A stretch of DNA of 26,105 nucleotides from Dissophora ornata (Eukaryota; Mortierellomycota; Mortierellomycetes; Mortierellales; Mortierellaceae): assembly GCA_025201705.1 (NCBI GenBank), contig MU617034.1, positions 1 through 26,105 of the forward strand, read 5' to 3'. Below, in pieces: positions 9,418 through 20,434 of this stretch. The position numbers were made by a program, and so were the translations under genes. Under the pieces are notes generated by a model. It saw only the letters and a list, made by a program, of their open reading frames with translations. It made no database searches and was not told the origin of the DNA. The stretch's first letter is position 1. The number at the start of each line of letters is the position of its first letter.

Positions 9418-10531
9418 TAAAATATTGCTGATAAATAGGAATACATGTTCATTACTCGACGACTGCAGAAGGAGATGTCGCCAATGGGCTTGCGGGGTTA
9501 AAGGTGCACATGCTCAACATTGGGAATATAGGCGCCAAGAAAGCAAATGACGAGGAGCAGGCTAGCAGTGATTATGAGAGAGAGATTGTGAGAAGGAGGA
9601 TGCACTTACTTTCATGTCGTGTCTTTATTCAGGTGAAGAATGCGTACTGTGTATTGCAATATCCCAGGTTTGAACCAAAGCCTTAACTCTAAATTAGGTT
9701 TCACGATAACTGCCTCGTGGTTCTTCTGTCCCTAATTTTGGGTGCGGATGCACGGCCACGCTCTGCGTGCTCTCTCTCCATCCATGTCACAGATATAATG
9801 GACTGGCTCACAAACGAAGGTGGCCCCCCGTTATCGCATGTGCTCATCTTCCCAGGACTAAGCTAGAAACATCACAGGTGCTTGCTTGGCCTTCCTGTCG
9901 ATGCCTCTCAATTGCTCGTTCATGATATTGGTCAAAGATTTTGAGCAGCTGTTAATCCGTCTGAAATCGATGTGGTTGCTTCGATTCTGTCTAAAAATCG
10001 ATGGCATCGCATCGCATCATATCCAATCCAATCCAATCGCAGAAAAAAAAAATTCATTATTATTTATACAAGTTTATATGTTCGTTTGTTTACGTTCATC
10101 CTTCCGTCGACGATACTAGTCGGAAGCGAAGACGATCAGCTTCTACACATATGGGGGCACCATTATTCTCCCTGTCACTCTACCTATTCTCTATCTTACT
10201 CCCTCCCTTATCCGTTTCATCAAAGACGGAGAGCCTCAATCACCGCTCTCAATTTGCCCAGCAAGACACACCCACGCACAACATGCATGTACATGCCCAT
10301 CGTACATATATACCAGGCATGGGCACCACATTTCAACACATGCGCAATTCAGATTCTGTTGTAATACCGTCCGTCCTCCCCCCAACCGATGTGTTCAATG
10401 TGTTACTGCACATTTCATGTAGAAACAGGTTCTCAGCATAAAACAGGCAATGCACTAACAACTCTGATGCAATAGTCATGTGTCGTCCTCTCTTTCTCTT
10501 TAGTGATCGATGTGCGAGTGTGGGTGTGTAT

Positions 10532-10532
10532 G

Positions 10533-10569
<37 letters not shown>

Positions 10570-10599
10570 GGAGTTTTTTTTTTTTTTTTTTTTTTTTTT
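10532..10599. repeat. (GT)n/(TATGTG)n microsatellite followed by T26
   Basis: GT dinucleotides grade into TATGTG units (10532-10568), then a 26-base T run (10574-10599). Confidence 0.9.
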
Positions 10600-11585
10600 G
10601 CTGAGGAAAGAATGTATTGAAAGGACTATCGAGTTGATGGGTGATGTGCGTTCATGTTGTTCAGGGTAAGATGCACCACCTCCTTTTTTTAGATTCACAA
10701 TATGAGTGAGCCCTTGCCTTGATCCCATAGAGTCTTGCATCTCTTGGCCCTATTTGGCTTCGCATTCGAGGCTGATACCTAATGTCAATCAATGCATACA
10801 TTTTCACGCTTCTTAACTAAGCGACATGCGGCAGTGCCCTGATGCCATTGAGGCATTGCAGCAGCATAGAACCAAAGTCATATACATATATATAGGCAGG
10901 AGTCAGGGGGGGAGTTTGAGCAGGGCCCTGGGCTTTTTTTTTTTTTTTGGAGAAAGGGTGGAATGTATTCACTATTGCTTGTTTCCTTAATGATCGATTC
11001 TGATTTAAGGCAGATGACCGTTGGGTGGAAGAAAGCGAAGAATAGTCTTATGACTGCACCGACAAGGAGGGAAAAAGCATACAAACGACAATTCTGTCAT
11101 CTGTTCGTTCCATCGTCCTTCAACAAATGTCAGTCCAAAATGGCCAGGTACGACTGGGTATGGGTCAGACGGTAGTAACATTATCTTCTTTGTGTCTACA
11201 TTTGCCGGTGTGCCGCAATTGCTCCTTGATTTGTGTTGTTGTCTACTCATCATGTACTAATGTAAAGTGATGTTTTGTTTTTTTTGTCCTCATTTTTTCT
11301 TTTCTTGGCAGTAGAGGTTCGCTGGGCAGAGGTGTTGAAAAAAAAGTAGAAGCATGGGGAAGCATGGGTGTAAACAGCCATTTTGCATACTCAATAAATT
11401 CCGCAATTCGCTCGGGTGATTGTTATCAACTATAAAGAACACAGAAAAAAAAAGGAGGGCATGTCATGTAAGAATTGTTAGCCGGACCAGGATGTATCTG
11501 AATGAATGAATGACCACCCTTTTTTTTCCTACGCATCTTGCATTCTTTTACATCATGATCAGCATCAGTATTATCATCGTGTCCG

Positions 11586-11616
11586 AGGCTTTGGCCCCCC
11601 CCCCCCCCTTTTTTTG
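11586..11616. repeat. C/T homopolymer junction
   Basis: A run of about 14 C passes directly into a run of 7 T. The base counts here may be unreliable in the assembly. Confidence 0.6.
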
Positions 11617-12190
11617 TATGTTCACGCTGTCTTACGTTCTCGGCTATTTATTTATGGGGCGTGCAACAGTAATGGGACAGCCATGTCAATCTTTATTTTG
11701 TTGCTTTTGACGCTCAGAGATAACCGAGAGGCCGGACCGGCGATCAATCCGCGCATGGGCCGTCTCAGCGGCCGTAGATGGAGAGGAAGGACAGAGAGAG
11801 AGAGAGAGAGCTCTCTGGTCAATGGGGGGGTGCGTAGGCATGTCCTTGTCAGCACATTGTTTGTCATGTTTACCAAGGGGTGCGATGGAGAGAAAGAGAG
11901 GGAGACAGGACCGACGACATGTAAAGTAAAAGCCGACCTTTTTGTAGGCGAGGAATGAAGGACATTGAGCAACAGAGGGAGGGGAGTGACCAGACGGACC
12001 GATAGATGCGGAGCGATGTTGTTTTTGGTCAGAGTGGGCAGCGAGACGACCCCCCCGACAGAATGCTTGAATACGATCCCTGTTCTGTGCGGATTGTGTG
12101 GGTTGTGTGGGTGTGGGCGTGGGTGGTGGTGGTGTGCGGACATGTAGGCACAGATGTTGTGGGTGTGCAAGGTATGCCCTGATTTGAATA

Positions 12191-12799
12191 CATGTTCACC
12201 CGTTCATCCATTCATTCGTCGATTCAATCGCCTCAATTGACTATTCTTTATTTGTCGCTGGTCCTCGACCCAGGTTTCTCGCCTCAACATCTACCTCTTC
12301 TCCATCTGCACATCGATCCTTGCTCTCTTGTCCTTCCTTGCACCTCATTCCATTTCTCCTCCCTCCCCTCATTCACCTTGCCTCCTCCCTCTGTACTCGT
12401 TATTGTCCCTCGCACTCCTCGACGCCGACGCCTCGTCCTCTCTCTCGCTCTCGTTTTGTTCACCCCGACCACCACCCAATGGACTTTTCCTTCACCGCTT
12501 TGCCATCGTCCACAACGATACCTCCGCCTGCTGCTGCTGCATTTTCCGTATAACCCTGCCTGCCGCACCCCTCCTCTTCACTAAAGCCCCTTCCTTATTC
12601 ATATCTTGATACACCACCCGCAGCTGCCACTGCAGCAACGACCTTTACGTTTATTTCATTTACACTCTTTTTTATCAATTGCCCCGAGGAATTTCTTCAA
12701 TAACCACTGCACCATCCACTCCACAACCGGAACCAGACCAGATCAAGAACAACCAACCAACAAGAATCCTACAGACAAGTTCACGATCCCGAAGTAAAG
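12191..12799 (+). promoter_or_regulatory. CT-rich promoter/leader exon of the kinase gene
   Basis: About 600 bp of pyrimidine-rich plus-strand sequence becomes A/C-rich near 12715-12799 (AACCAACCAACAAGAATCC) and ends at AAAG before a GTGAGT donor. This fits a transcription start zone plus an untranslated first exon. Several short upstream frames lie in it, e.g. 12606-12797. The exact start site cannot be seen. Confidence 0.45.
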
Positions 12800-13164
12800 G
12801 TGAGTTTTTTTTTTTTGTTTTTTTTTTAAAACTTCTCTCTAAGCCAATCTTGATGAGCGCTTTAGCCCCCCTCCTCCCTTTCGCAATCCTGACCATTGCT
12901 ATCAGCCGGTCTGTTGGTCTTGCAAGTAAATACGTATGCAGACAGACACCTTTCAAGTCTTGTTCTTTTTCTATCTGTTCTTCGTGTTGCTGAGCCTGCC
13001 CTTCAATTTAATTTATTATTATTTTGCACGTACGGTGAATGCGAATGCACATGTACTCCAAAACGCATGCTGTCTGTCAGCCATGCAGTGCAGGGGAGCG
13101 GCTCCCAGCCTGTGCCCTAGCCTTGAATGCACTGACTGGCTCAGCGCTTGATCCATCCCGGCTC

Positions 13165-13196
<32 letters not shown>

Positions 13197-13206
13197 TGTG
13201 TATGTG
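13165..13206. repeat. (TG)n microsatellite
   Basis: TG repeat interrupted by TATG units, inside the proposed leader intron. Confidence 0.9.
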
Positions 13207-13609
13207 CACGCAGTAACAGACAGCGTGGGCTATGGCCATCCTCCATCATCTCCCTGTCCCTTTTCTCCTGTCTGCCTCTTCCATAAGCAGCGGCCAGGTC
13301 CTTGAGTTTGACCCTGACCAGTATCGGCTAGTCATCATTCTGTGTGGTTTTGAATTTCCTCCTGTCCCAGCTCACCCCAAGACGAACTGTCTGTCAGCGT
13401 GCCAGCTTCATACTTTATAAACACACTATATTCATATGTTATTTTGTATGTCCATCCACTGAGTGCCTCTGTATCTGATTGTCGCGCTTGTGCAATTCTT
13501 TATTGAGGTGTGTTGTGCTTTTTGCCTACAGCCTCAATCAAAGCAAAGAAATACTGACCATGCTGTTGGTCCCTCCGCGTCTTTGACACTGATTTGGCTT
13601 GCTGCGTGC

Positions 13610-13631
13610 TTTTTTTTTTTTTTTTTTTTTT
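13610..13631. repeat. T22 homopolymer
   Basis: Uninterrupted T run inside the proposed leader intron. Confidence 0.9.
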
Positions 13632-13975
13632 GCTTGGGCACCGCAGTTCGTGTGTGTCCTGTTTTGCAATTAACAGTCAGTCTGATTGCGGCACGCAGCT
13701 GAAGACAGACATCCATGCTCATCATATCACATTTATCAAAGAGCTGCAGCTCGTTCTCCTTCGCCATCATCTCTTCCACTTCCTCCTCCTTCTCCTCCTC
13801 CTCCACCGCAGCCTCACTCATTGCCCTCAACGCTATTTCAACACTCCCTCGCGAACAGATCTCCATTGACTCCCTTCTTTTCCTCGTCTTTGTCCTACAG
13901 CACACTTTGCCCTCCAACACACAGCAAAAATATCTCTAACGCTTCTGCCAACTCCACCTTTTCAGATCTTTCACA

Positions 13976-16064
13976 ATGGCCGCTCATATTCAGCAGCACC
14001 GTAACATCATCGTCATCCCACGAGATATCTATCAAAAGTGCACAGAGGACCTTGCACTTCCCCGACCAAGGCTTCTCAGAGCTCGCGATGTGACCACAAG
14101 AAAACGGCTTCCGGAACGTACCCCGGGACGGCAGTCCCCTCAAGGCTATTCCCAACACACCCTTGCCAATGCTACAATGCCTGTTCCTGTCTCCAACCGG
14201 CCTACGACCCAGGATCTCATGGCAACATCGACTCCTGCCACATCAATATCATTCCCCTCTTCTCCCTCGCTCACTTCGTCCCTCTCCTCATACTCATCAT
14301 CATCCTCCTCTTCTTCCACCACAACGTCCACGTCCTTTGAGGCTTCGTCCATTGTCGCCAGGTCGTCCTTGGCCGGAGATGCTTCCAAGTATGGCCAAGC
14401 AAACAACGCCGTTGTCATCGGTGGAAACATCACAACAATCCACTTGCGGAACCTCTCCTTAATTCCGCCAAAAAAGAGGAAACTGTCAGGTGCCCCTGCC
14501 TCGCAGTCTTCCAGGGACGATGTTGAAACAACATCACCGTCCGGCTTCAAAAAGGCAAGAGTCGATCCAAATACCCAGAGCAGAAACACAGCCTTGCCTT
14601 CGTCTCCAAAGGCGCAAGCGCGGGAGGTCATCGTCATCTCGTCCGACGATGAAGCAGATGACGCCCACTGCACGAGCTCAAAGCCGGCCACGACCACAGC
14701 TGCGTCAGAGGGCCAGCATAAATACGACCTCGATCCTGCATTCCGACGGGTTGTGGACACTATTTTCCCAGCATTCGAAGCCCACAACAAGGCCACACTT
14801 GAACGAGCATTCGCGACGTGTAGACAGCTGCGAGAGAAGTACATTGTGACCCGTTATCTGGGCAGTGGGGCCAGTGGATTCGTGCTGGCAGCCAAGAGCG
14901 TCTTTGACGGACGCGAGGTATGTGAAATATGCGGCAGTTGCTTGCAACATGCAGACGTTGAAAGAAATGCGATGCATGTGCAACAATCGAGATTCATGTG
15001 GCTCACCACGTTCTACCATTAATACTATCCGTTGCATAGGTGGCAATCAAAGTCATTCCACACACCGGCGATCATGTGGAGCAAAAGGTCCAGCGCGAGC
15101 TTAACATCCTGGCGCGTCTAAAGGAGCACGAGAATGTGCTTGCCTTCCTGGAGCATTTCTCGTCCTCGCTCTACGGAGACATCGACCCCGATGACCAGTC
15201 GAACAAGGACATCTCGTACCTGGTGACTGAGATGGCTGGCTACTCGCTCTTTGACTTTATCGAGCTGCACAAGCCCATCCAGGAAGAGGATGCCTCGACG
15301 CGCTCCAAGAATCTCCAAGAGCTACCCCGCTCCGCATCCTCGCCCCCTTCCATCTACGGCTCCACCATCCAGGAGGACGCCCTGCGCTCCATCTTCACAC
15401 AGCTCGCACTCGCACTCCACTCACTGCACTCGCAGAGTATTGTTCATGGAGATGTCAAGGATGAAAATGCGCTGATCAGCGTCAATCATGCCACCAGCAC
15501 TTATCGCGCGAAACTCTGCGATTTCGGCCACTCAAAGCACCTTCAACCCGGAAGCTCTGCTTGCTTCTCCTTTTACGGAACAACCATCCTAGCTCCTCCA
15601 GAGATGGACAATAACGTCGCCGCCCGCCAGAAAGCCAAGGACACAAATAGGCGAACTGGCAGCCAGTCTACGCCCTGGGACCTGTTCTATGGTTACGAGG
15701 CCGATGTCTGGGCTCTTGGGCTCACGCTATATACAATGATCCATGGCGATTTGCCAAAGGAGCTGTACGAGACTGACAAAAAGAAATTGGCCGCTTATAA
15801 GCGCAAGAGGGCATCACAACGCATGTTCCCTTTCACGTTACAAGACAACATCGATCCAGGTAAAGTTCGACAATGTCAAAACTCACGATTGTACAAAGTA
15901 ATGCAGAGGACATTTTCCTGACCATAGCGAGGTTTTTTTCCCCTTACGTGACACTTTTAGATCTCAAAGACCTGTTGAAGAACATGCTGGCAGTCGACCC
16001 AGCAAGGCGCCTGACCATGAGCGAGGTGGTCAACCACCGCTGGATACTTAAAAACTCTCTATGA
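13976..16064 (+). CDS. Nuclear Ser/Thr protein kinase with NLS and SUMO-interaction motif
   Basis: Three exons, 13976-14917, 15040-15859 and 15961-16064, give 621 aa; both introns restore the frame exactly. The N-terminal 285 residues are disordered, with a poly-Ser stretch, an SV40-like NLS PPKKRKL (164-170) and VIVI followed by SSDDEADD (218-229), a classic hydrophobic-acidic SUMO-interaction motif. The kinase domain follows: glycine loop GSGASG (296-301), VAIK with K318, HGDVKDEN (450-457) with D452, K454 and N457, DFG (475-477), APPE (499-502) and DVWALG (536-541). The first intron falls just before VAIK. The Arg of HRD is Gly, so it is a non-RD kinase and may not need activation-loop phosphorylation. 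KDEN resembles PIM/PASK-like CAMK kinases; I cannot name an orthologue. The ATG context CACAATGG matches other genes here. Confidence 0.88.
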
Positions 16065-16367
16065 CTCCTTATCCAGGAACCGTGTCCAAACCGCGATGAA
16101 ATACTCCATGTGACGGATAGAAGCATCGCTGCCATGAAGCATGCACACAACACACCCACTCCCTCCTCTTGCTTGTAATTCCCATTTTCTGATCGATTTG
16201 TTGCGTTTTATCTCTGCCATCTGTTCATGCCTTTTTCATACCATTTATAGCCAATTGTTTCTAGTTTTATTTTTTTTTATTTTTACATGACCCCTCTTTT
16301 GCGTGTTTCTCTCCATCGTTCTTTCACATGCACCTGTCCGCATTAATAGCTCCTCCTTCTTCCTCTC

Positions 16368-16443
16368 GCACACGCACACACACACACACACACACGCGCA
16401 CACGCGCACATACGCACATACGTACACTCACTCCCACACGCAC
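16368..16443. repeat. (CA)n/(CACG)n microsatellite in kinase 3' region
   Basis: CA dinucleotides grade into CGCACA and TACGCACA units. Confidence 0.85.
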
Positions 16444-16513
16444 CGCTACACATGGCCGCTGCCAAAACTCTGAGAAAACAAAAAAAAGTTATGATAGCTT
16501 TGTTGAACAAAAA

Positions 16514-16519
16514 AATAAA
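16514..16519 (+). promoter_or_regulatory. Candidate polyadenylation signal of the kinase gene
   Basis: AATAAA 450 bp after the stop codon, in AT-rich sequence. The first such hexamer downstream; inferred. Confidence 0.35.
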
Positions 16520-16539
16520 TGATAGAATGTTATGAATTA

Positions 16540-17071
16540 TATATTTCCATGTCGATTTCCTTACGAACCTAGGTCGTTTCCAGTTGACATGCTCCATCCC
16601 TCCTCACCTCCTTTGCCTCCTTCCTCCCTGAACCCCGTTTGTCACACCACAATAATTGTTCTCTGTTTTTCTCCTTGGCATCAGTGCGCACGCGCTCTCT
16701 CTCTCTCCCGTCTCTCGCTCTCTCTCTCTCGCTCTCTCCCTCCTTGCCTCCGCACTAGCACACGACTCCAAACGCGACTTCTCTCGCACGGTGCTTTTCT
16801 ATTTCCCAAATGCGGTATTCTCAAAGTCACGGGCAAATGACGCCAAGAAAAACGACGGTTGGGCACAATTCATTCCATCACTTTGTTCATTCATGCATGA
16901 ATAACAAACAACAACATCAACAGCAGCAACCACAATAAAACAACCGCAATAACAGCCAGACCGAGAACGAGGCACGCGACGAGGCTGATCTTCCTCTCCT
17001 TCTAAAAAAAAACGACCCACAGGCTTTATTCGTTGCACTTCAGGGCCGACCGCGACTAACCACGCTTCACA
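16540..17071 (+). promoter_or_regulatory. Promoter and leader of the GH95 gene
   Basis: CT-rich tract (long TCTCTC runs at 16694-16740) followed by an A/C-rich leader with CAACAACATCAACAGCAGCA-type sequence (16905-16960), ending CTTCACA before ATG. No gene is seen in it. Confidence 0.4.
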
Positions 17072-20000
17072 ATGGGGCAACAGCATTCCACCCAGACACG
17101 CCGTCGTCGGCTGTCCTTGCTCGTTATCACACTATTGACTACCCGGGACGTTCATCTCAGTTATGGGGGCAACGTCGTCGTTAATGCGCAACTGTTAGTC
17201 CCACCGCATGATAGCCAGGCATCGCCATATTCTTGGTCCCCACACAAGGGCGGTCTATCAGTGCAAGATCCGCAGTCCTCATACCAAGAGGACGTGTCTA
17301 CCCCGCCATTCTCCGTCGACGATAATTCCTGTAAGGACTGCGAAGAAAATGGCGTTGACCAATCCAGGCAGCAACGCGACCAATTGGAGGAGCAATGTAG
17401 GCAGTTTATGGAGGCATCTCCTAACCTGGCACCACCACCACCTGAGCCAAGAATGATTGGAGCCGCAAGCGCACCGGGGAGTTCAACATGGAGGCTTTGG
17501 TACCGGACCCCAGCAAAGTCAATTGAGCAAGATGGTTTCTTGATTGGAAATGGCCGTACTCAGGTCCTAGTGGGAGGTGCCATCAATGTTGAGAGACTAG
17601 TGTTGAGCGAGGAGTCGTGTTGGTCTGGTGGGCCAGGTTCTGCCAGGATGTCCACATCTGGATCGAGATTCAACCTTGATGTTGAAACTGAGAGTGACGA
17701 TGGATATGAGTATCGAGGAGGAAATGTACCAGAGACTGAGGCTCAACAAAGGCAAGATGCACTGCTAGAGTTTAGAAATGCCTTGAAGGAAAAGCAAGTG
17801 ATTAAGCCCTCGATGCCTATTGTGAAGACTTTGCAAGGAGATGAGCGAGGATTCGGAAGGCCAGAGGCTTTTGGTGAGGTGTTGGTGGAGGAGATGCACG
17901 CCTTTGGGAGAGTGGACCACTACAGCCGTGAGCTAGATCTCGATTCAGGGACGGTGAAGGTATCGTTTTCAGTTGGAAACATCAAGTACACCAGGTATGC
18001 TGATGATAAAGAATTACAGAATGGAAGCTTCAAGCTATTGGTCAGTGCCATTTCTGACCTCTTTTTTTTCGTGTTGATTGTTTGCGCATCTACACATAAA
18101 TCTCATCAGGGAGCACTTTTGCAGCTACCCGGACTCAATCTGTGTAATGCGTATGCAGAGCTCTGTGCCAAAGTCGATCAACGTCAAAGTCTCGATCAAG
18201 GCACACCATAACCAAAACGTTGAGTATAGCAACGTCCATAACCGACTTGGTATGCGTTCTCAGCTCGCGTCTAACAACATGACCATCGAGGCTCAGGTCG
18301 CTGTGAAAGCCGAAGGCCCCATGGGTGTGTCCATGTCCAACAACCGTCAAGTCATAGCGTTAGGATTTGATACTGTAACCCTATACTATGCATTTGGCAC
18401 CGGATGGAGTGCAGGCGCGTTCCCCGACTTTGAGGACAAGGATCCGCATGACCGACTTGTTGGCGCAGTGGACAAGGCGACGACGATGTTTTATGTTGAC
18501 CAAATCCAAAAGCATGTTCAGGATTACCAGACTCTGTTTCAAGGGTTTGGGTTGGATTTGGGGCAGCCAGAGAACGTCATGGCAACGAATGAGTTGATCG
18601 AGGCGAGCCACATGGGCAAGGCCAAAGAGGAAGAGAATTACTTGGAAGCATTAATGGTGCAGTACGGCCGGTATTTATTAATTGCCTCCTCGCGGCCAGG
18701 GTCATTGCCGGTCAGCGGACACAGTGTTTGGAGCAGAGACGCGGACTCCCCAGTCGACTCGCCAAGGTACACCACTTCTAATCGTTATAGTAGAAAATTC
18801 ATACGTAGTTCTTTGGCGTCTAACCAAAAGTCGTTACTATCATGTTTTAGCGACGGATACAAGATGAACATTGATCTACAGATGAACTACTGGCTGGCGG
18901 AGAGCACAGGCCTCGGCGAAACTGTGTCCCCGTTGATCGACTACATGGAGAGTTTGCTCGTCCCTCGTGGTCAGGACACTGCCAAGATTCATCATGGCGC
19001 CCGTGGATGGACTACTCACACGTATTCTAACATCTGGGCGCATACTGGACCGACTGCGCAACCAAGGTCGTTTTACTTTCCAGCTGCCAGTGCTTGGCTT
19101 TGCCAACAAGCCTGGGACCGGTATGTTTATAGTCAGGACTACAGCTATCTGAAGGACCATGCTTACAAGTTGATGAAGGGTGCATCTCAGTTCTGGCTGG
19201 ATTCGCTTCTTCAATTCCAGGGCAACGGCACCTATTTGGCCTCACCTTCCTATTCGCCTGAGCACGGGCCCTACACAGAGGGCTCGGCTCTTGATCAGCA
19301 GTTGATATGGCAGCTTTTCGACAGTACCCTCGAAGCAGTCGCCATTGTCGGTGAACGGGACAAAGTCTTTGTTCAAAATTTGACGAGCACTCTAGCTAAT
19401 TTGTCGCCAGGCCTAAGGATCGGCAATTGGGGTCAGCTCCAAGAGTGGAATTTGGATTTGGATGACCCTAATGAGGCACATCGCCATCTCGGACCGTTCT
19501 GGGCCGTCTATCCCGGGCGCCAGATCTTTTTGCCAAGAAACTCAACCGATGGTAACCGGGATGAGCTCTTGGAAGCAGCCAGGTTGACGCTCGCGAAGCG
19601 AGGCATGGGCCTATCGGAGGAGAACCTAGGGTGGCCCAAGAGTTGGCGTGCAGCAGTATGGGCGCGCCTGGGAGATGGAGCCAAGGCCTACGAGGCACTT
19701 GATCTGTTCAAGAAGAACAACGTTAAACACTCCAATCTGCTCGACTTTGAGCAAGGACTCTCTGGGCAGCTTGGCATTGGAGCTGCGATTCTCGAGATGG
19801 TTATCCAGAGTCAAGCACCTGGTTACCTCGATATTCTGACCGCTGCTGAGACGGGACTTCCTGCTCGATGGTTGAAGAAAGGAGGAGTGCAGGGGTTCAA
19901 GACACGTGAGGGGCATAACGTTACAACAGCATGGGAGGATGCTAAAGTACGAAGCGTAGAGGTTCTCGCGACGACAAAGGCAGCGGTGTTGCAGGTGAAG

Positions 20001-20156
20001 ATCGGCACATTGAAAGGGGAAGATGAGACGCCATCCGAGAAGGTACATGTCTCGATCAAGGGGTCTAACAAGGTCCCTGTATTCTCACGGGAAAGAGAAT
20101 CGATTACCTTGACGATGGCTAAAGGTCAGACATATGTAATCCAGATAGACCCTTGA
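17072..20156 (+). CDS. GH95-family glycoside hydrolase (alpha-L-fucosidase-like), probably secreted
   Basis: Three exons, 17072-17994, 18110-18766 and 18851-20156, give 961 aa. The N-terminus has RRRR then LSLLVITLL, a probable signal peptide or anchor, then about 110 variable residues. The GH95 N-terminal beta domain starts near W140 (LWYRTPAKS, IGNGR, LSEESCWSGGP). Splicing at 17994/18110 creates YTREHFCSYPD, the usual GH95 YTREYFASYPD pattern, and decides the donor. The (alpha/alpha)6 domain has RPGSLP, MNIDLQMNYW (532-541), GARGW, SPSYSPEHGPY with the likely acid E664, HRHLGPFWAVYPGRQ and WARLGDG. Family enzymes release alpha-1,2-L-fucose or related L-sugars. Asn-x-Asp stands where bifidobacterial AfcA has Asn-x-Asn, and Glu stands near the base Asp, so specificity is open. 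The kinase lies upstream on the same strand. Confidence 0.85.
18767..18850 (+). other. Stop-free, frame-neutral intron in the GH95 gene
   Basis: 84-nt intron (GTACAC donor, TTTTAG acceptor) without an in-frame stop. If retained it adds 28 residues beginning YTTSNRYSRKF directly before the conserved MNIDLQMNYW active-site strand. GH95 proteins have no such insertion, so splicing is favoured. Confidence 0.7.
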
Positions 20157-20225
20157 TTGAGGGGCCTGCTTTAGGTTCAACATGGCCCGTTGCATATGTG
20201 TAGATGGATATTAAGATATCAGTGG

Positions 20226-20239
20226 ACGCGTCGACGCGT
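20226..20239. promoter_or_regulatory. 14-bp perfect palindrome containing two ACGCGT boxes
   Basis: ACGCGTCGACGCGT lies 196 bp before the next start codon and 70 bp after the GH95 stop. ACGCGT is the MluI cell-cycle box bound by fungal MBF-type factors. Function here is inferred from motif only. Confidence 0.45.
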
Positions 20240-20267
20240 TTGCTGCATTCCGTAGGTGTGGAAATGG

Positions 20268-20273
20268 AATAAA
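20268..20273 (+). promoter_or_regulatory. Candidate polyadenylation signal of the GH95 gene
   Basis: AATAAA 112 bp after the stop codon, leaving only about 160 bp to the next start codon. Confidence 0.45.
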
Positions 20274-20434
20274 GGGAACAAAGCAACCGAACAGTTAGCG
20301 CGAAAGCGCACGTCACCTGTGAACCTCCCCCCAGGGGGAAAAAAAAATTGCTTTTGTTGGTGGGGGAGGGAGGGCCTGTGAACACGTTCTGTCTTCATTC
20401 ACTCACATCCACAAAGGCGCAGTTTGTTGCGACA

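Larger units (their letters stand above)
9418..12190. other. Large intergenic interval, no gene seen
   Basis: 2.8 kb with only low-complexity or chance frames. It contains a GT microsatellite, T26 and C/T homopolymer runs, short tandem ATCGC/ATCCA repeats near 10004-10038, and a GA run near 11796-11810. No tRNA, rRNA or CRISPR-like array was seen. Part may be distal regulatory DNA of the kinase gene to the right. Confidence 0.45.
12800..13965 (+). other. Probable 1166-nt intron in the 5' leader of the kinase gene
   Basis: Donor GTGAGT at 12800-12805. The acceptor CCTTTTCAG ends at 13965, 25 nt after a good branch-point candidate CTAAC (13936-13940) and 10 nt before the kinase ATG. Other possible acceptors are CTACAG near 13526-13531 and 13896-13901. 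The interval holds a GT microsatellite (13165-13206) and T22 (13610-13631). It is roughly ten times longer than the coding introns here. Confidence 0.45.

Noticed and set aside
10001..10441. 146-residue plus-strand frame
   Set aside because: Low-complexity composition, no domain, no CT-rich leader or CACA-ATG context, and an overlapping frame of equal quality.
5968..10599. Other long T runs (5968-5997, 10574-10599) as retroelement poly(A) tails
   Set aside because: No flanking target-site duplication could be found by eye, and both adjoin simple repeats (GTT or GT).
11652..12170. 172-residue minus-strand frame
   Set aside because: His/Pro/Ser/Leu-rich complement of GT- and GA-rich DNA; no recognisable domain.
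12192..12797. Several frames in the kinase leader
   Set aside because: All are Pro/Ser/Leu translations of a CT-rich tract in every frame; explained as promoter and untranslated exon.
13150..16445. CRISPR-like or satellite arrays in TG/CA tracts
   Set aside because: Only simple dinucleotide microsatellites; no spaced repeats of constant length.
18039..18109. GTCAGT at 18039 as the donor of the first GH95 intron
   Set aside because: Using GTATGC at 17995 instead gives YTREHFCSYPD, which matches the GH95 consensus; the later donor leaves extra residues (YADDKELQNGSFKLL) and breaks the motif.
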